Shown piece by piece: positions 17,968-31,227 of a stretch of 64,000 nt of DNA. The notes under the pieces are model-generated. The model had not been told where the DNA came from and searched no databases. It saw nothing but the letters and a program-made list of their open reading frames with translations. Both the position numbers and the translations under genes were made by a program. The DNA lies in NCBI RefSeq assembly GCF_000685965.1, contig NZ_JMLE01000018.1, positions 31,515 to 95,514 on the forward strand. The letters run 5' to 3'. The DNA comes from Arthrobacter sp. UNC362MFTsu5.1. GTDB taxonomy: Bacteria > Actinomycetota > Actinomycetes > Actinomycetales > Micrococcaceae. How positions within the stretch are numbered: position 1 is the first letter of the stretch; each line of letters begins with the position of its first letter.

Positions 17968-18010
17968 GGGCCACGGGCCATGGGCCATGGGCCACCGGGC
18001 CACCGGGCCA
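17968..18010. repeat. GC-rich short tandem repeats
   Basis: Tandem 7-8 base units GGGCCAT and GGGCCACC repeated between the flavin-reductase relic and the small gene at 18096. This probably arose by slippage. No function is suggested. Confidence 0.6.
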
Positions 18011-18095
18011 AGCCGAGGAAACTCCCTGGCGGGCAGGAAACGATAGAGAAGCAATTGCGACCGTACACGCCGGTCGACCCAACAGAGGAGGACGT

Positions 18096-18305
18096 GTGTC
18101 CCACAATTCGCATTTATCGGTGGCCAGTGCTGCCGTCCCGATGATGGGCGGCGACCATTTACCGAGCCAGCCGCTTCCCTTCTCCCTTGAAGTCATCACC
18201 GTGGGCGAACCCGAGAGCAAAGCGGCACGCGGTGTGACCCACGAGTCAACCAAGCCCGGCAAAGCTGAACTCCTGAACAAGATACGCACACGCCTTTCTG
18301 AATGA
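18096..18305 (+). CDS. Small hypothetical protein (69 residues)
   Basis: A short frame beginning at GTG with GAGGAGG about 5 bases upstream, a strong ribosome-binding site that favours real translation. The product is soluble, with no recognised domain; the C-terminal half is charged (ESKAARGVTHESTKPGKAE). Its stop coincides with the left end of dispersed repeat copy C, so the 3' end may have been altered by that element. No partner genes suggest a role. Confidence 0.45.
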   Translation: MSHNSHLSVASAAVPMMGGDHLPSQPLPFSLEVITVGEPESKAARGVTHESTKPGKAELLNKIRTRLSE

Positions 18306-18580
18306 GCTACACCCCAACCTGACGTCGGGGCGCCTGACGTGGGAAGACTTGCCCCGTAGGTGGAGCTCCGGCCTGGTTCTCAGACACCTGACGAACCGCA
18401 GGAGGTGACATCACCCGCCCCTTCGCTAAGCGACTTCCATCAAGACCTGATTCTTCGGACTATTTTGATAGTTCTCGGGCTACCGCAGCTCGGTTTCCTG
18501 CCCCTCCAACTGTCAGGGTGGGATCTGAGAACATCATGAGCCACCGTCAACAATGCGGAATTTCGCGCTATTCTGACGCC
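18304..18580. repeat. Dispersed repeat, copy C (about 277 bp)
   Basis: Third full-length copy of the element at 3386-3657 and 8334-8610, same orientation. The left end is CTACACCCCAACCTGACGTC, the block TGTCAGGGTGGGATCTGAGA is at 18511, and the right end is near TTCTGACGCC. It fills most of the 18306-18815 gap. The remainder contains a short motif (18726-18747) related to the repeats flanking the DUF2188 gene and nothing else recognised. Confidence 0.75.
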
Positions 18581-18725
18581 AGACCGGCGCCGCAACTTGC
18601 CCGCGCTCCCCGTCACCCTGTCCAACGCTGCTCTAGGGCGAGGCGACCTCAGAGAAACTTTTACGGGCAAGGCGTGCGGGAACCCTCACACGGCTCCTGC
18701 TTCGTGGCATTACCCGATAGCTACT

Positions 18726-18747
18726 TGACCGAATATCCATTCTCGGC
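18726..18747. repeat. Diverged copy of the GGAATATCCATTATCGGC motif
   Basis: TGACCGAATATCC then ATTCTCGGC, matching all but two or three positions of the motif present at 30424 and 30965. Significance is uncertain because of its short length. Confidence 0.35.
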
Positions 18748-18815
18748 GTTGCCGTGGCCCCGTGGCGGGGAACGGCGGCCGCCTCTATCGGGAACCGATT
18801 AGTGAAGCATCGTCT

Positions 18816-19475
18816 TCAAAGTGTATTCAGCGCTTCCACGGGGGTCTCGGTACCAGATGACCACCCTGCATTTTCTTCCGGCACAAGGATCAGGTCGAGG
18901 TAGCCCTTGAGGATGCCGGGCACGTCCACGGTGTCAGGATTGAGGAGCCACTCGGTTTGAATTCCTTCCCATAGAGCCACGATGGTAGGGCCCGCGACAT
19001 CTGGGTCGACGCCCGGCCGAAGCCGGCCAATGCTCGCGAGGTACCGCAGCTCCCCACTGTATTCCTTCCGAAGCCGGGCGAAGCGTTGGACGAAGTAGTT
19101 ACGGGCCGGGTGGTCCTCAGTCGTGGCTTCTCCGGAGAGGACGGAGTAGAGCTCTACGAGGTGGGGAATCCGCTCATTGTGTTTCGCCTGCCGCACGATG
19201 GTTTCGGCAAACCGCTCCCGTGTGCCCGGGGTGCTCGTGGAGATCCGGTCGCGGTACTCGAGCACCGCCACGAGCAGCTGAGCCTTGGTGGGGAAATGGT
19301 GGAGGAGCGTGGTCTGGTTGATCCCTGCCCGGTCCGCGACGTCCTGGATGCTGCCGCCGTTGTAGCCCCGTGACCCGAAGACCTCTACGGCGGCTTCAAG
19401 AATTTGCCGTTGGCGCTCAGCGGTCTTGGCGTAGGGGCCGCGCGGGCCTGAGCGTGCGTTCGCCTTCTTAGTCAT
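18816..19475 (-). CDS. TetR/AcrR-family transcriptional regulator
   Basis: A 219-residue TetR-type repressor. The N-terminal HTH is clear: QILEAAVEVFGSRGYNGGSIQDVADRAGINQTTLLHHFPTKAQLLVAVLEYRD at about residues 22-75. The remaining helices form the ligand-binding and dimer domain. The ATG at 19475 is chosen because it gives the usual short basic leader; the frame upstream passes through the divergent operator. It is divergent from the galactoside operon and probably represses it. The inducer is presumably a galactoside or derived sugar (inference). Confidence 0.85.
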   Translation of the reverse strand: MTKKANARSGPRGPYAKTAERQRQILEAAVEVFGSRGYNGGSIQDVADRAGINQTTLLHHFPTKAQLLVAVLEYRDRISTSTPGTRERFAETIVRQAKHNERIPHLVELYSVLSGEATTEDHPARNYFVQRFARLRKEYSGELRYLASIGRLRPGVDPDVAGPTIVALWEGIQTEWLLNPDTVDVPGILKGYLDLILVPEENAGWSSGTETPVEALNTL

Positions 19476-19496
19476 GGAATCCAGTCTAGTTTCATT

Positions 19497-19522
19497 AAAA
19501 ACTGAGCATCCACTCAGCTTTT
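19497..19522. promoter_or_regulatory. Probable TetR operator
   Basis: Inverted repeat AAAAACTGAG-CATCCA-CTCAGCTTTT (9 of 10 positions symmetric) in the divergent gap between the TetR gene and the substrate-binding-protein gene, only 21 bases from the TetR start. Size and position fit a TetR-family operator controlling both directions. Confidence 0.65.
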
Positions 19523-19597
19523 GTGTTAGCCTTGTCACGTCGGGCCGCACGGCCCCGGCGCCGTGTCCGCGGCGCTGACCATAACGAAGTGGGACTC

Positions 19598-20938
19598 ATG
19601 CCATCTCTGACACGACGACAACTCCTTTGCGGTGGACTCGGCGCCTCCGCCTTTGCCCTTCTCACCGGATGCGCCACTCCGGGCACTGTTTCCGTCAATG
19701 CCGCACCTGCCATTCCTGCGGCCAGTACCGGTGAGAAGGTGACACTCACGTACTGGTCTTGGCTCAAGAATGTTCAGAAGGTCGCCGATATCTGGAACGC
19801 GAGCCACCCCAATGTCCAGGTTGAGACGGTCTGGATCCCCAGCGGCAACCGTGGTGGGTACTCCAAGCTTTACGCCGCGCTAGCGGCGGGCGGCGGCCCT
19901 GACCTAGCGCAGGTTGAAATGCGTACCGTTCCTGAGTTCATGCTCGTCAACGGGCTCGTGGATCTCTCGCGCTACGGTGCCCGTGAATACGCACACCTTT
20001 ATGACCCCGCACTTTGGAGCCAGGTGAGCTTCTCCGGGGGCGTCTACGGCATCCCCCAGGACTCGGGGCCGATGGCCACGTTCTACCGCCCCGACGTCCT
20101 GGCCAAGGTAGGCGCGGCGGCACCGGTGACTTGGGAGGAGTGGGCAGCCGTTGGGAAGGAACTCCGCGGTGCCAACGCCTACATCGACTGCTTTTCTCTC
20201 GCGGACACCTCCTACTTCGTCTCTTTCGCCGCACAGGCTGGCGCTTCCTGGCTGCGCCCAGCCGAGGACGGATGGGTCATCAACATGACCGACGACTCAA
20301 CGCTGAACGTCGCGCGTTTCTTTGACCGGGCAATCGACGACGGCATCGTCACCACCGCCTATGGACCCTTCACCCCCGGCTGGTACGCGGCGGCTGCGAA
20401 GGGGGAGCTCGCGTCGCTCACGAGCGGCAGCTGGGCCGATGCCCTTGTGCAGAGCGTCAGCGGCGGAGCGGGCAAGTGGCGCGTGGCGCCCATGCCCATT
20501 TGGGACCCCAGAGGGTATGGCTCAAGCTACCTCGGCGGCTCCACCGCGGCGGTCCTGGCTAACAGCAAGCACCCCCGCGAGGCCCTCGAGTTCGCTGTCT
20601 GGATGACGTCCACGCAGGCCGGCATCGACGCCGAGATCGCCAACAGTGGCATCGGATGGTCGCCCGTGCCGGGCATCATCGGTGCAAAGCGCGAGAGGCC
20701 CTCCGACTTTTTCGGGGGGCAGAACTACAACCAGGACGTGATCGTGCCGGCGAGTAAGTCGCAGAACATGGACTGGTCTTGGTGGCCCGTCACCACGCAG
20801 TCTTTCAACATCCTGGGCGACGGGTTCCGCCGTAAGGCATCGGGCACGAGCCTAGTCGACACCGTAGCAGCCGCCGAGCAGCAGATCATGACCGCCTTCA
20901 GGAACAAAGGTCTGACGATTAGGAAGGAGCAGGCATGA
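19598..20938 (+). CDS. Carbohydrate ABC transporter substrate-binding lipoprotein
   Basis: A 446-residue family 1 extracellular solute-binding protein. The N-terminus MPSLTRRQLLCGGLGASAFALLTGC is a signal peptide with a twin-arginine-like start and an LTGC lipobox, so the mature protein is anchored at Cys25 on the outer face of the membrane. The mature part has the typical sugar-binding layout (LTYWSWLKNVQKVADIWNASHPNVQV, YAALAAGGGPDLAQVE). The ATG at 19598 is preferred over an upstream in-frame start because it begins the signal peptide. It is the first gene of a six-gene operon with 4-base overlaps; its ligand is probably a beta-galactoside. Confidence 0.88.
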   Translation: MPSLTRRQLLCGGLGASAFALLTGCATPGTVSVNAAPAIPAASTGEKVTLTYWSWLKNVQKVADIWNASHPNVQVETVWIPSGNRGGYSKLYAALAAGGGPDLAQVEMRTVPEFMLVNGLVDLSRYGAREYAHLYDPALWSQVSFSGGVYGIPQDSGPMATFYRPDVLAKVGAAAPVTWEEWAAVGKELRGANAYIDCFSLADTSYFVSFAAQAGASWLRPAEDGWVINMTDDSTLNVARFFDRAIDDGIVTTAYGPFTPGWYAAAAKGELASLTSGSWADALVQSVSGGAGKWRVAPMPIWDPRGYGSSYLGGSTAAVLANSKHPREALEFAVWMTSTQAGIDAEIANSGIGWSPVPGIIGAKRERPSDFFGGQNYNQDVIVPASKSQNMDWSWWPVTTQSFNILGDGFRRKASGTSLVDTVAAAEQQIMTAFRNKGLTIRKEQA

Positions 20939-21890
20939 GCGCCACGGCAGATACCGCACAAGCACATCCGTCAGCAGTCCAGCGGGAGGGGCACGGACGG
21001 GCAAGGCAGCAGCGCCGCGTCGTCACCCGTGCACCCTGGATACTGCTCGCGCCCTTCCTGGCGCTCTTTGCCCTCACGTTCATCTTCCCGATCATCGCTG
21101 CTGTCGGTTCGAGCTTTACGAAAGTGACCCGCAGTGGCCTCTTCGGCGAGACGGGCGTCCACTCCGGGTTTGCGGGGTTCGAGAACTATGCCCGCGCCCT
21201 CGGGGACGGTAGCTTCCTCGCCTCGATCGGCCGCGTACTGCTCTTCGGCGTGGTCCAGGTTCCTGTCATGATCGCCCTATGTACAGTCCTTGCGCTCCTG
21301 CTGGAGTCGGCCTCGGCTAAGTGGCCCGGGTTCTTCCGCGCGGCCTACTTCATGCCGTACGGCGTGCCGGGTGTCATCGCGACCATTCTCTGGTCTTTTC
21401 TCTACGTCCCGGGCCTGAGCCCGCTCGTGGACGCTGCCACGTCCGTAGGCCTCACCGTGAACTTCCTCGGCCCGGACACCGTGCTGTGGTCCATCGCCAA
21501 CATCGTTACGTGGAGCTACACGGGCTACAACATGCTCATCGTCATAGCCCAGCTTAAGTCGATCCCCGGCGAGATATATGAAGCTGCGCGCGTGGACGGT
21601 GCCGGGCCCTTCCGTGTCGCGTGGACCATTCAGCTGCCGCTTATCCGGCCCGCTCTCGTGCTCACAACGGTGTTCTCGATCATCGGCACGCTTCAACTTT
21701 TCGCCGAGGCGCAAGTCCTTCAGACTGTGGCTCCGGCCGTCGACAGCCAATACACCCCGAACCTCTCCGCCTACACCACTGCCTTTGCATACAACGACTA
21801 CAACGTCGCCGCAGCCCAGGCCGTGCTCATTGCCCTCGCGGCCTTCATCCTCTCCTTCACCTTCCTCCGGTTCACGAACAGGAAGTCCTC

Positions 21891-21894
<4 letters not shown>
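20935..21894 (+). CDS. Sugar ABC transporter permease (MalF-like)
   Basis: A 319-residue inner-membrane permease with six hydrophobic segments starting at WILLAPFLALFALTFIFPII. It carries the ATPase-contact EAA loop as YEAARVDGAGPFRVAWTIQLPLI. A long basic cytoplasmic N-terminus precedes helix 1. It overlaps both neighbours by 4 bases and forms the membrane channel with the next gene product. No ATPase gene is present in the operon; such importers commonly share a housekeeping MsiK-type ATPase encoded elsewhere. Confidence 0.88.
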
Positions 21895-26894
<5,000 letters not shown>

Positions 26895-26898
<4 letters not shown>

Positions 26899-27917
26899 AA
26901 ATCCTGGTCACAGGGGGCACGGGCTACATCGGTTCCCACACCGTTCTTTCCCTGCAGGAAGCCGGCCACGACGTGGTCGTCATCGACAACCTGGTCAACT
27001 CCAGCGAGGAATCGCTGCGCCGCGTAGCGGAACTCAGCGGCAAGACCGCAGAGTTCCACCACGTCGACCTCGTGAACGAGGCAGCCATCGACAAGGTCTT
27101 TGCCGGCGCAGCCATCGACGCCGTCATCCACTTCGCTGGCCTCAAAGCGGTGGGCAAATCTGTGCGGGAGCCGTTGAAGTACTACTACAACAACCTTGTA
27201 GGCACTCTGAACCTGATCCGCGTCATGGACAGGCATGACGTCCGCTCCATCGTCTTCAGCTCCTCCGCCACCGTCTACGGCGAACGCAACCCCATCCCCT
27301 ATGTGGAAAAGATGGAGATCGGGGCCAACAACCCCTACGGGCGCACCAAGGAACAGATCGAGGACATCCTCTCCGACCTCGGCGCTGCCGACCCGCGCTG
27401 GCACATAGCCCTGCTGCGCTATTTCAACCCGGTGGGTGCACACCCATCCGGACGGATTGGCGAGGACCCGCAGGGTATCCCCAACAATCTGGTGCCGTTC
27501 ATCGCCCAAGTGGCCGTGGGCCGCCGCGACAAGCTCATAGTCTTCGGGGGCGACTACGACACCCCCGACGGCACCTGCCTGCGCGACTACATCCACGTGG
27601 TGGACCTCGCGGAAGGGCACATAGCGGCCCTGAACCATATCGCGGACACCACCGGCGTGTTCCGCTGGAACCTCGGCTCCGGCAAGGGCTCCTCCGTCCT
27701 AGAGGTCCTGCGCTCCTTTGAGAAGGCCGTGGGCAAGCCCATCCCCTACGACATCACCGGCCGCCGCGCCGGAGACCTCCCTGCCTTCTGGGCCGACGCC
27801 ACCTCCGCGCTGGCCGACCTCAGCTGGTCCACCACCAAGACCGTGGACCAAATGTGCAAAGACCACTGGCGCTGGCAAAAGAACAACCCCCAAGGCTATA
27901 TATCCAACCCCGAATGA
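26895..27917 (+). CDS. galE: UDP-glucose 4-epimerase
   Basis: A 340-residue extended short-chain dehydrogenase. The NAD-binding motif TGGTGYIGSH is at the N-terminus. The catalytic Ser appears in FSSSATVYGE and the Tyr/Lys pair in NPYGRTKEQIEDIL. Length and C-terminus (DLPAFWADATSALADLSW) are typical for GalE. It overlaps the mutarotase by 4 bases and closes the six-gene operon. galK and galT are not in the window, so the galactose route must be completed elsewhere. Confidence 0.92.
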
Positions 27918-27937
27918 ACAATAGGAGCAGTGGATAA

Positions 27938-28189
27938 ATGCAGACAGAGAATTCCACCTGCACCGACTTCCACGAGCATGTACCCACGCAGCACGATTCC
28001 ATCACCATCCACGTCCACACGCGATCCCACTTGGAGGCCGCCGTGGAGGCCGCCGTCCAACAACTCTCTGCTCGTGCGAGGTACCGGAAGCAGGGAATTC
28101 TGGTAACCCGGACGGCTCCGGGAACGGTCATCGTAAGCCTTGACCCAAATGTTCCCTACGGCATGAGCTACGAACGAACAACCTGGTAG
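27938..28189 (+). CDS. Small hypothetical protein (83 residues)
   Basis: A short soluble protein with an AGGAG ribosome-binding site somewhat far (about 13 bases) from its ATG, 20 bases after galE. The composition HVHTRSHLEAAVEAAVQQLSARARYRKQGILVTRTAPGTVIVSLDPNVPYG suggests a small alpha/beta fold. No domain is recognised. It may be read through from the galactoside operon and precedes phosphofructokinase. Confidence 0.55.
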   Translation: MQTENSTCTDFHEHVPTQHDSITIHVHTRSHLEAAVEAAVQQLSARARYRKQGILVTRTAPGTVIVSLDPNVPYGMSYERTTW

Positions 28190-28283
28190 TACACGAAGGC
28201 GATAGGCGAAATCAGCCTCATGCCTGTCTTGGGCTTTTCTGATGGCCCCTTTCCAACATGGCAACTGAACCTAGGAATCACGC

Positions 28284-29309
28284 ATGAAAATTGGAATCCT
28301 CACCAGCGGTGGTGACTGCCCCGGACTGAACGCGGTCATCCGCGGCGCCGTACTCAAGGGCATCGCCATCCACGGCCACGAATTCGTGGGTTTCCTCGAC
28401 GGCTGGCGCGGCGTGGTGGAGGGCGACATCATCGACATCCCCCGCACCATGGTCCGCGGTATCGCCAAGCAGGGCGGCACCATCCTTGGCACGTCCCGCA
28501 CCAACCCCTTCGACAACGGCGGCGGCCCGGAGGTCATCAAAGCCCACATGGACCGCCTGGGCATCGACGCCATCATCGCAATCGGCGGTGAGGGCACGCT
28601 GGCGGCCGCCAAGCGCCTTACGGATGCCGGGCTGAAGATCGTCGGTGTTCCCAAGACCGTTGACAACGACCTGGACGCTACGGACTACACCTTCGGTTTC
28701 GACACCGCCGTGCAGATCGCCACGGAGGCCATCGACAGGCTCCGCACCACCGGCGAATCCCACCACCGCTGCATGATCGCCGAAGTGATGGGCCGCCACG
28801 TGGGCTGGATCGCGCTGCACGCCGGCATGGCCGCAGGCGCCCACGCCATCCTGATCCCGGAACAAAAAGTCAGCATCGAGCAAATCACCCAGTGGGTAAA
28901 GGAAGCCCACCACCGCGGCCGCGCACCCCTGGTGGTCGTCGCCGAAGGCTTCGTTCCCGAGCATATGGATGAGGCCCATTCTGAACGGGGCCTGGACGCC
29001 TTCGGCCGCCCCCGGCTTGGCGGCATCGCGGACCAGCTGGTCCCGGAGCTGGAAGCCCGCACCGGCATCGAAACCCGTGCCACGATCCTTGGCCACATCC
29101 AGCGCGGCGGCGTCCCCTCAGCCTTCGACCGGGTCCTTGCCACCCGGCTGGGCATGGCCGCCATCGACTCCGTGGTCGAAGGCTACTGGGGCACCATGGT
29201 CGCCCTGAAGGGAACAGACATCCAACATGTCGCCTTCGAGGAGGCCCTGGGCCAGCTCAAGACCGTCCCACAAAACCGCTACGACGAAGCAGCCGTCCTG
29301 TTCGGCTAA
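28284..29309 (+). CDS. pfkA: 6-phosphofructokinase
   Basis: A 341-residue phosphofructokinase that phosphorylates fructose 6-phosphate. Motifs are GILTSGGDCPGLNAVIRG (phosphate-donor loop), AIGGEGTLAAAKRL, GVPKTVDNDLDATDYTFGFDTA (catalytic Asp region) and EVMGRHVGWIALHAG. The GGEGT loop is the actinobacterial (group III) form; the choice of ATP or pyrophosphate donor is not settled from sequence alone. It lies 94 bases after the small gene and may be transcribed with the galactoside operon, placing a glycolytic entry step beside galactose catabolism. Confidence 0.9.
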   Translation: MKIGILTSGGDCPGLNAVIRGAVLKGIAIHGHEFVGFLDGWRGVVEGDIIDIPRTMVRGIAKQGGTILGTSRTNPFDNGGGPEVIKAHMDRLGIDAIIAIGGEGTLAAAKRLTDAGLKIVGVPKTVDNDLDATDYTFGFDTAVQIATEAIDRLRTTGESHHRCMIAEVMGRHVGWIALHAGMAAGAHAILIPEQKVSIEQITQWVKEAHHRGRAPLVVVAEGFVPEHMDEAHSERGLDAFGRPRLGGIADQLVPELEARTGIETRATILGHIQRGGVPSAFDRVLATRLGMAAIDSVVEGYWGTMVALKGTDIQHVAFEEALGQLKTVPQNRYDEAAVLFG

Positions 29310-29396
29310 GCGCTCAAAATACAAACATCATCCGAACGCTTTGCTACCCGTCACAAATTTGCTCAGCATCCTGCTGCTATGAAGCTCGAGGACGAG

Positions 29397-29651
29397 ATGC
29401 CAACAAGCATGACGCCGAATCAAGACCAAACAAACATCCACTCTTTCGCATCGTGGCAGCCTATTGACGACTGGACTGTGCTGACCGGCCAATACGTCGA
29501 AGTTCACACTCGCGGCAGCGTAACCGACCGCGGCCGCGTCGAAGCTGTCATGGCCGACGGATCTCTACTGTGGCTGATGCAGGACGGAGCCCACAGCCGG
29601 CGCGTCGTAGAACAACAACCAGGAACGTACATCCGCCGTACCTGGATCTGA
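29397..29651 (+). CDS. Small hypothetical protein, paralogue of the 41931-42281 product
   Basis: An 84-residue soluble protein. The core DDWTVLTGQYVEVHTRG, then GRVEAVMADGSLLWLMQDG and SRRVVE aligns by eye with the product at 41931-42281 ([16 protein letters not shown]...GVVDEV...LWIRYSG..SRRLVH). This suggests a small beta-barrel family. The ATG at 29397 has GAGG 5 bases upstream; an ATG at 29379 lacks a site. Function is unknown. Confidence 0.55.
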   Translation: MPTSMTPNQDQTNIHSFASWQPIDDWTVLTGQYVEVHTRGSVTDRGRVEAVMADGSLLWLMQDGAHSRRVVEQQPGTYIRRTWI

Positions 29652-29749
29652 CGGCGATCGTGTTGGGGGGAACTAGATCTGCGCACTCAAGCTTCAACCG
29701 CCCGCGGCGCATTCGGATGGTGTAACTCCGAGGGCTTCTCGTCAGTGAA

Positions 29750-29860
29750 GGGCACACCGCAACCTGACGTCCGGGCGCCTGACAAGGGAGGATTTGGGTC
29801 GGTCAGTAGAGTTCCGGTCTTTCACAGATGCTTGCCGAGCCGCAAACGCTGAGGTCGCCT
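29750..29860. repeat. Dispersed repeat, copy D (left part only)
   Basis: GGGCACACCGCAACCTGACGTC then GGGCGCCTGAC matches the left end of copies A-C, and similarity with copy C continues for about 110 bases to GCTGAGGT before stopping. The GGGTGGGATCTGAGA block is absent. The AAA-ATPase relic begins about 15 bases later. Confidence 0.6.
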
Positions 29861-29873
29861 TCTTCTGGCCTGA

Positions 29874-30368
29874 GCAGACTTCATCAGTTCAGGTTTTGCG
29901 GAAGCCGCCCGAGACGCCTTTACTCAACCCGCACAGTCCGTGGGCCAGCACTACTCCCCCGAGGCCCTGGAGGTAATGATCGAAGCTTCGGGTATGTACC
30001 CATACTTCATCCAGGAATTCGGCAGTGCCATGTGGGAATCAGCCTTCAAAAGCCCTTTCACACGCGACGACGCGGAAGCCGCCGTCACGCTCGGCCGCGA
30101 AAAACTTGATGCCGGCTTTTTCATCGCCAGATGGCAACGCGCCACGAAAGCCGAACGCAGATTTCTTCACGCCATGGCCCAGGACGGTGAAGGACCATCC
30201 AGCACAGCGGATGTCGCATCAAAAATGGGGAAGAAGCCCACAGCCCTGGGGCCAGCGCGGGCCACGCTGATCGACAAAGGACTCATTTACTCCCCAGAGT
30301 ATGGTCGCGTAGCATTCACTGTCCCGGGAATGGCAGGCTTTATTGCTCGCCAAGAACTTCTGGACTAG
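29874..30368 (+). pseudogene. 3' relic of an AAA-family ATPase gene
   Basis: The open frame after a stop at 29871-29873 encodes about 164 residues matching only the C-terminal lid and winged-helix part of actinobacterial single-protein AAA ATPases. Diagnostic segments are SPEALEVMIEASGMYPYFIQEFG, ERRFLHAMAQDGEGPSSTADVASKMG and LIDKGLIYSPEYGRVAFTVPGM. The P-loop and Walker B domain of roughly 250 residues are absent. A GTG at 29940 could start a 142-residue product, but no good ribosome-binding site precedes it. The break coincides with dispersed repeat copy D. It is read as a truncated, probably dead gene. Confidence 0.65.
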
Positions 30369-30423
30369 TCCGACGGGTCAGGCCTCTACGGCGGCAGGTG
30401 CGACCAGATGCCGACCGCCAGCT

Positions 30424-30451
30424 TGACGGAATCACAATTATCGGCTCTTTT
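30424..30451. repeat. Short direct repeat left of the DUF2188 gene
   Basis: TGACGGAATCACAATTATCGG followed by CTCTTTT, matching the copy at 30965-30992 at all but three or four positions, in the same orientation. The pair brackets the DUF2188 gene with 541 bases between equivalent positions. Confidence 0.6.
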
Positions 30452-30602
30452 GTAGCATGCACAGAAGGGGCTTGTTTGTGTTGCAATCGGCCGGGCGGTT
30501 GCCCTGTAAAAAACGAACACGGGGTCGCCGTGAACACCCCGGGCGGCAATGTCAGTCTGGTTTGATACGTTGCATCCATTAGCAACGTCTGGGGGTGATT
30601 AA

Positions 30603-30839
30603 ATGGCTGAGCGAAATTCGTACCACGTGGTTCCTGGTGAAGATGGATGGAAGGCCGAGCGCGAAGGCTCGTCTCGCGCTTCTTCTGTTCACGACACGCA
30701 GTCCGCAGCAATCGACGCTGCTCGTGGTTATCTGTCCCGCTCTGGGGGCGGTGAATTGAACATCCACGGCAAGGACAACAAGATCAGGGCAAAGGACACA
30801 ATTGCACCTGGCAATGATCCAAGGAATACGCCTGGATAA
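30603..30839 (+). CDS. DUF2188 domain protein
   Basis: A 78-residue DUF2188 protein: YHVVPGEDGWKAEREGSSRASSVHDTQSAAIDAARGYLSRSGGGELNIHGKDNKIR, the entire small domain. Family function is unknown; members are widespread, often beside mobile or stress genes. The ATG has GGGGTG about 7 bases upstream. A good terminator follows at 30857-30905, so it is a stand-alone unit bracketed by short direct repeats. Confidence 0.8.
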   Translation: MAERNSYHVVPGEDGWKAEREGSSRASSVHDTQSAAIDAARGYLSRSGGGELNIHGKDNKIRAKDTIAPGNDPRNTPG

Positions 30840-30856
30840 GCCTTATCGCGCAAAGA

Positions 30857-30905
30857 CCCCGCTGGCTTCGGTTTATTCAACAGGAGCCGGCGGGGCGTTC
30901 TTGTA
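30857..30905 (+). terminator. Rho-independent terminator after the DUF2188 gene
   Basis: CCCCGCTGGC and GCCGGCGGGG form a 10-bp stem (one G-T pair) around a loop of about 19 bases, followed by CGTTCTTGTAT. It lies 18 bases past the DUF2188 stop. Confidence 0.7.
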
Positions 30906-30964
30906 TACGGACGGGCGGGGCCGGAGAGACACATAAAGCCTGTAGGCCCGCCTAATGCCGCGGC

Positions 30965-30992
30965 TGACGGAATATCCATTATCGGCTCTTTT
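30965..30992. repeat. Short direct repeat right of the DUF2188 gene
   Basis: GGAATATCCATTATCGGC then TCTTTT, the second copy of the repeat at 30424-30451. Similarity extends a few bases leftward (ATGCCG..CGGCTGACGG). Confidence 0.6.
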
Positions 30993-31036
30993 ACCACCGC
31001 GAGTCGCAGTGACTGCTGCTGGAGGGCGTTGAAGCA

Positions 31037-31068
31037 GTACACCCCGGCCACGGTTGGCCGGGGTGTAC
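31037..31068. terminator. Perfect 14-bp hairpin
   Basis: GTACACCCCGGCCA-CGGT-TGGCCGGGGTGTAC, a perfect stem with a 4-base loop, between the DUF2188 unit and the end of the hydantoinase operon. There is no T-run on either side, but it is well placed to separate the two convergent units. Confidence 0.5.
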
Positions 31069-31081
31069 CTGATGTCCCAAA

Positions 31082-31166
31082 CGAATTTCTGCCAGACGCT
31101 CCATGCGATTCGGGATCCCCGTGGAATCTCGCTGGAGACAATCATCTCCCGGAGAGCCTGCACCAC
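31082..31166 (-). pseudogene. Fragment of a GntR-family regulator N-terminus
   Basis: On the minus strand about 20 codons read VQALREMIVSSEIPRGSRI, the start of a GntR winged HTH, comparable with AIVETLRREILSGQRPRGSRL in the intact regulator at 51319. After SRI the HTH helices are lost, and a stop lies just upstream. It is only a relic; it lies at the 3' end of the Hyu/ABC operon, suggesting that a regulator once stood here. Confidence 0.4.
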
Positions 31167-31227
31167 ACGTTATCGCGCTTGTCAGTCAGTCGTTATCCTT
31201 CAGGACGCAGATTTGACAGAGTCCCTC

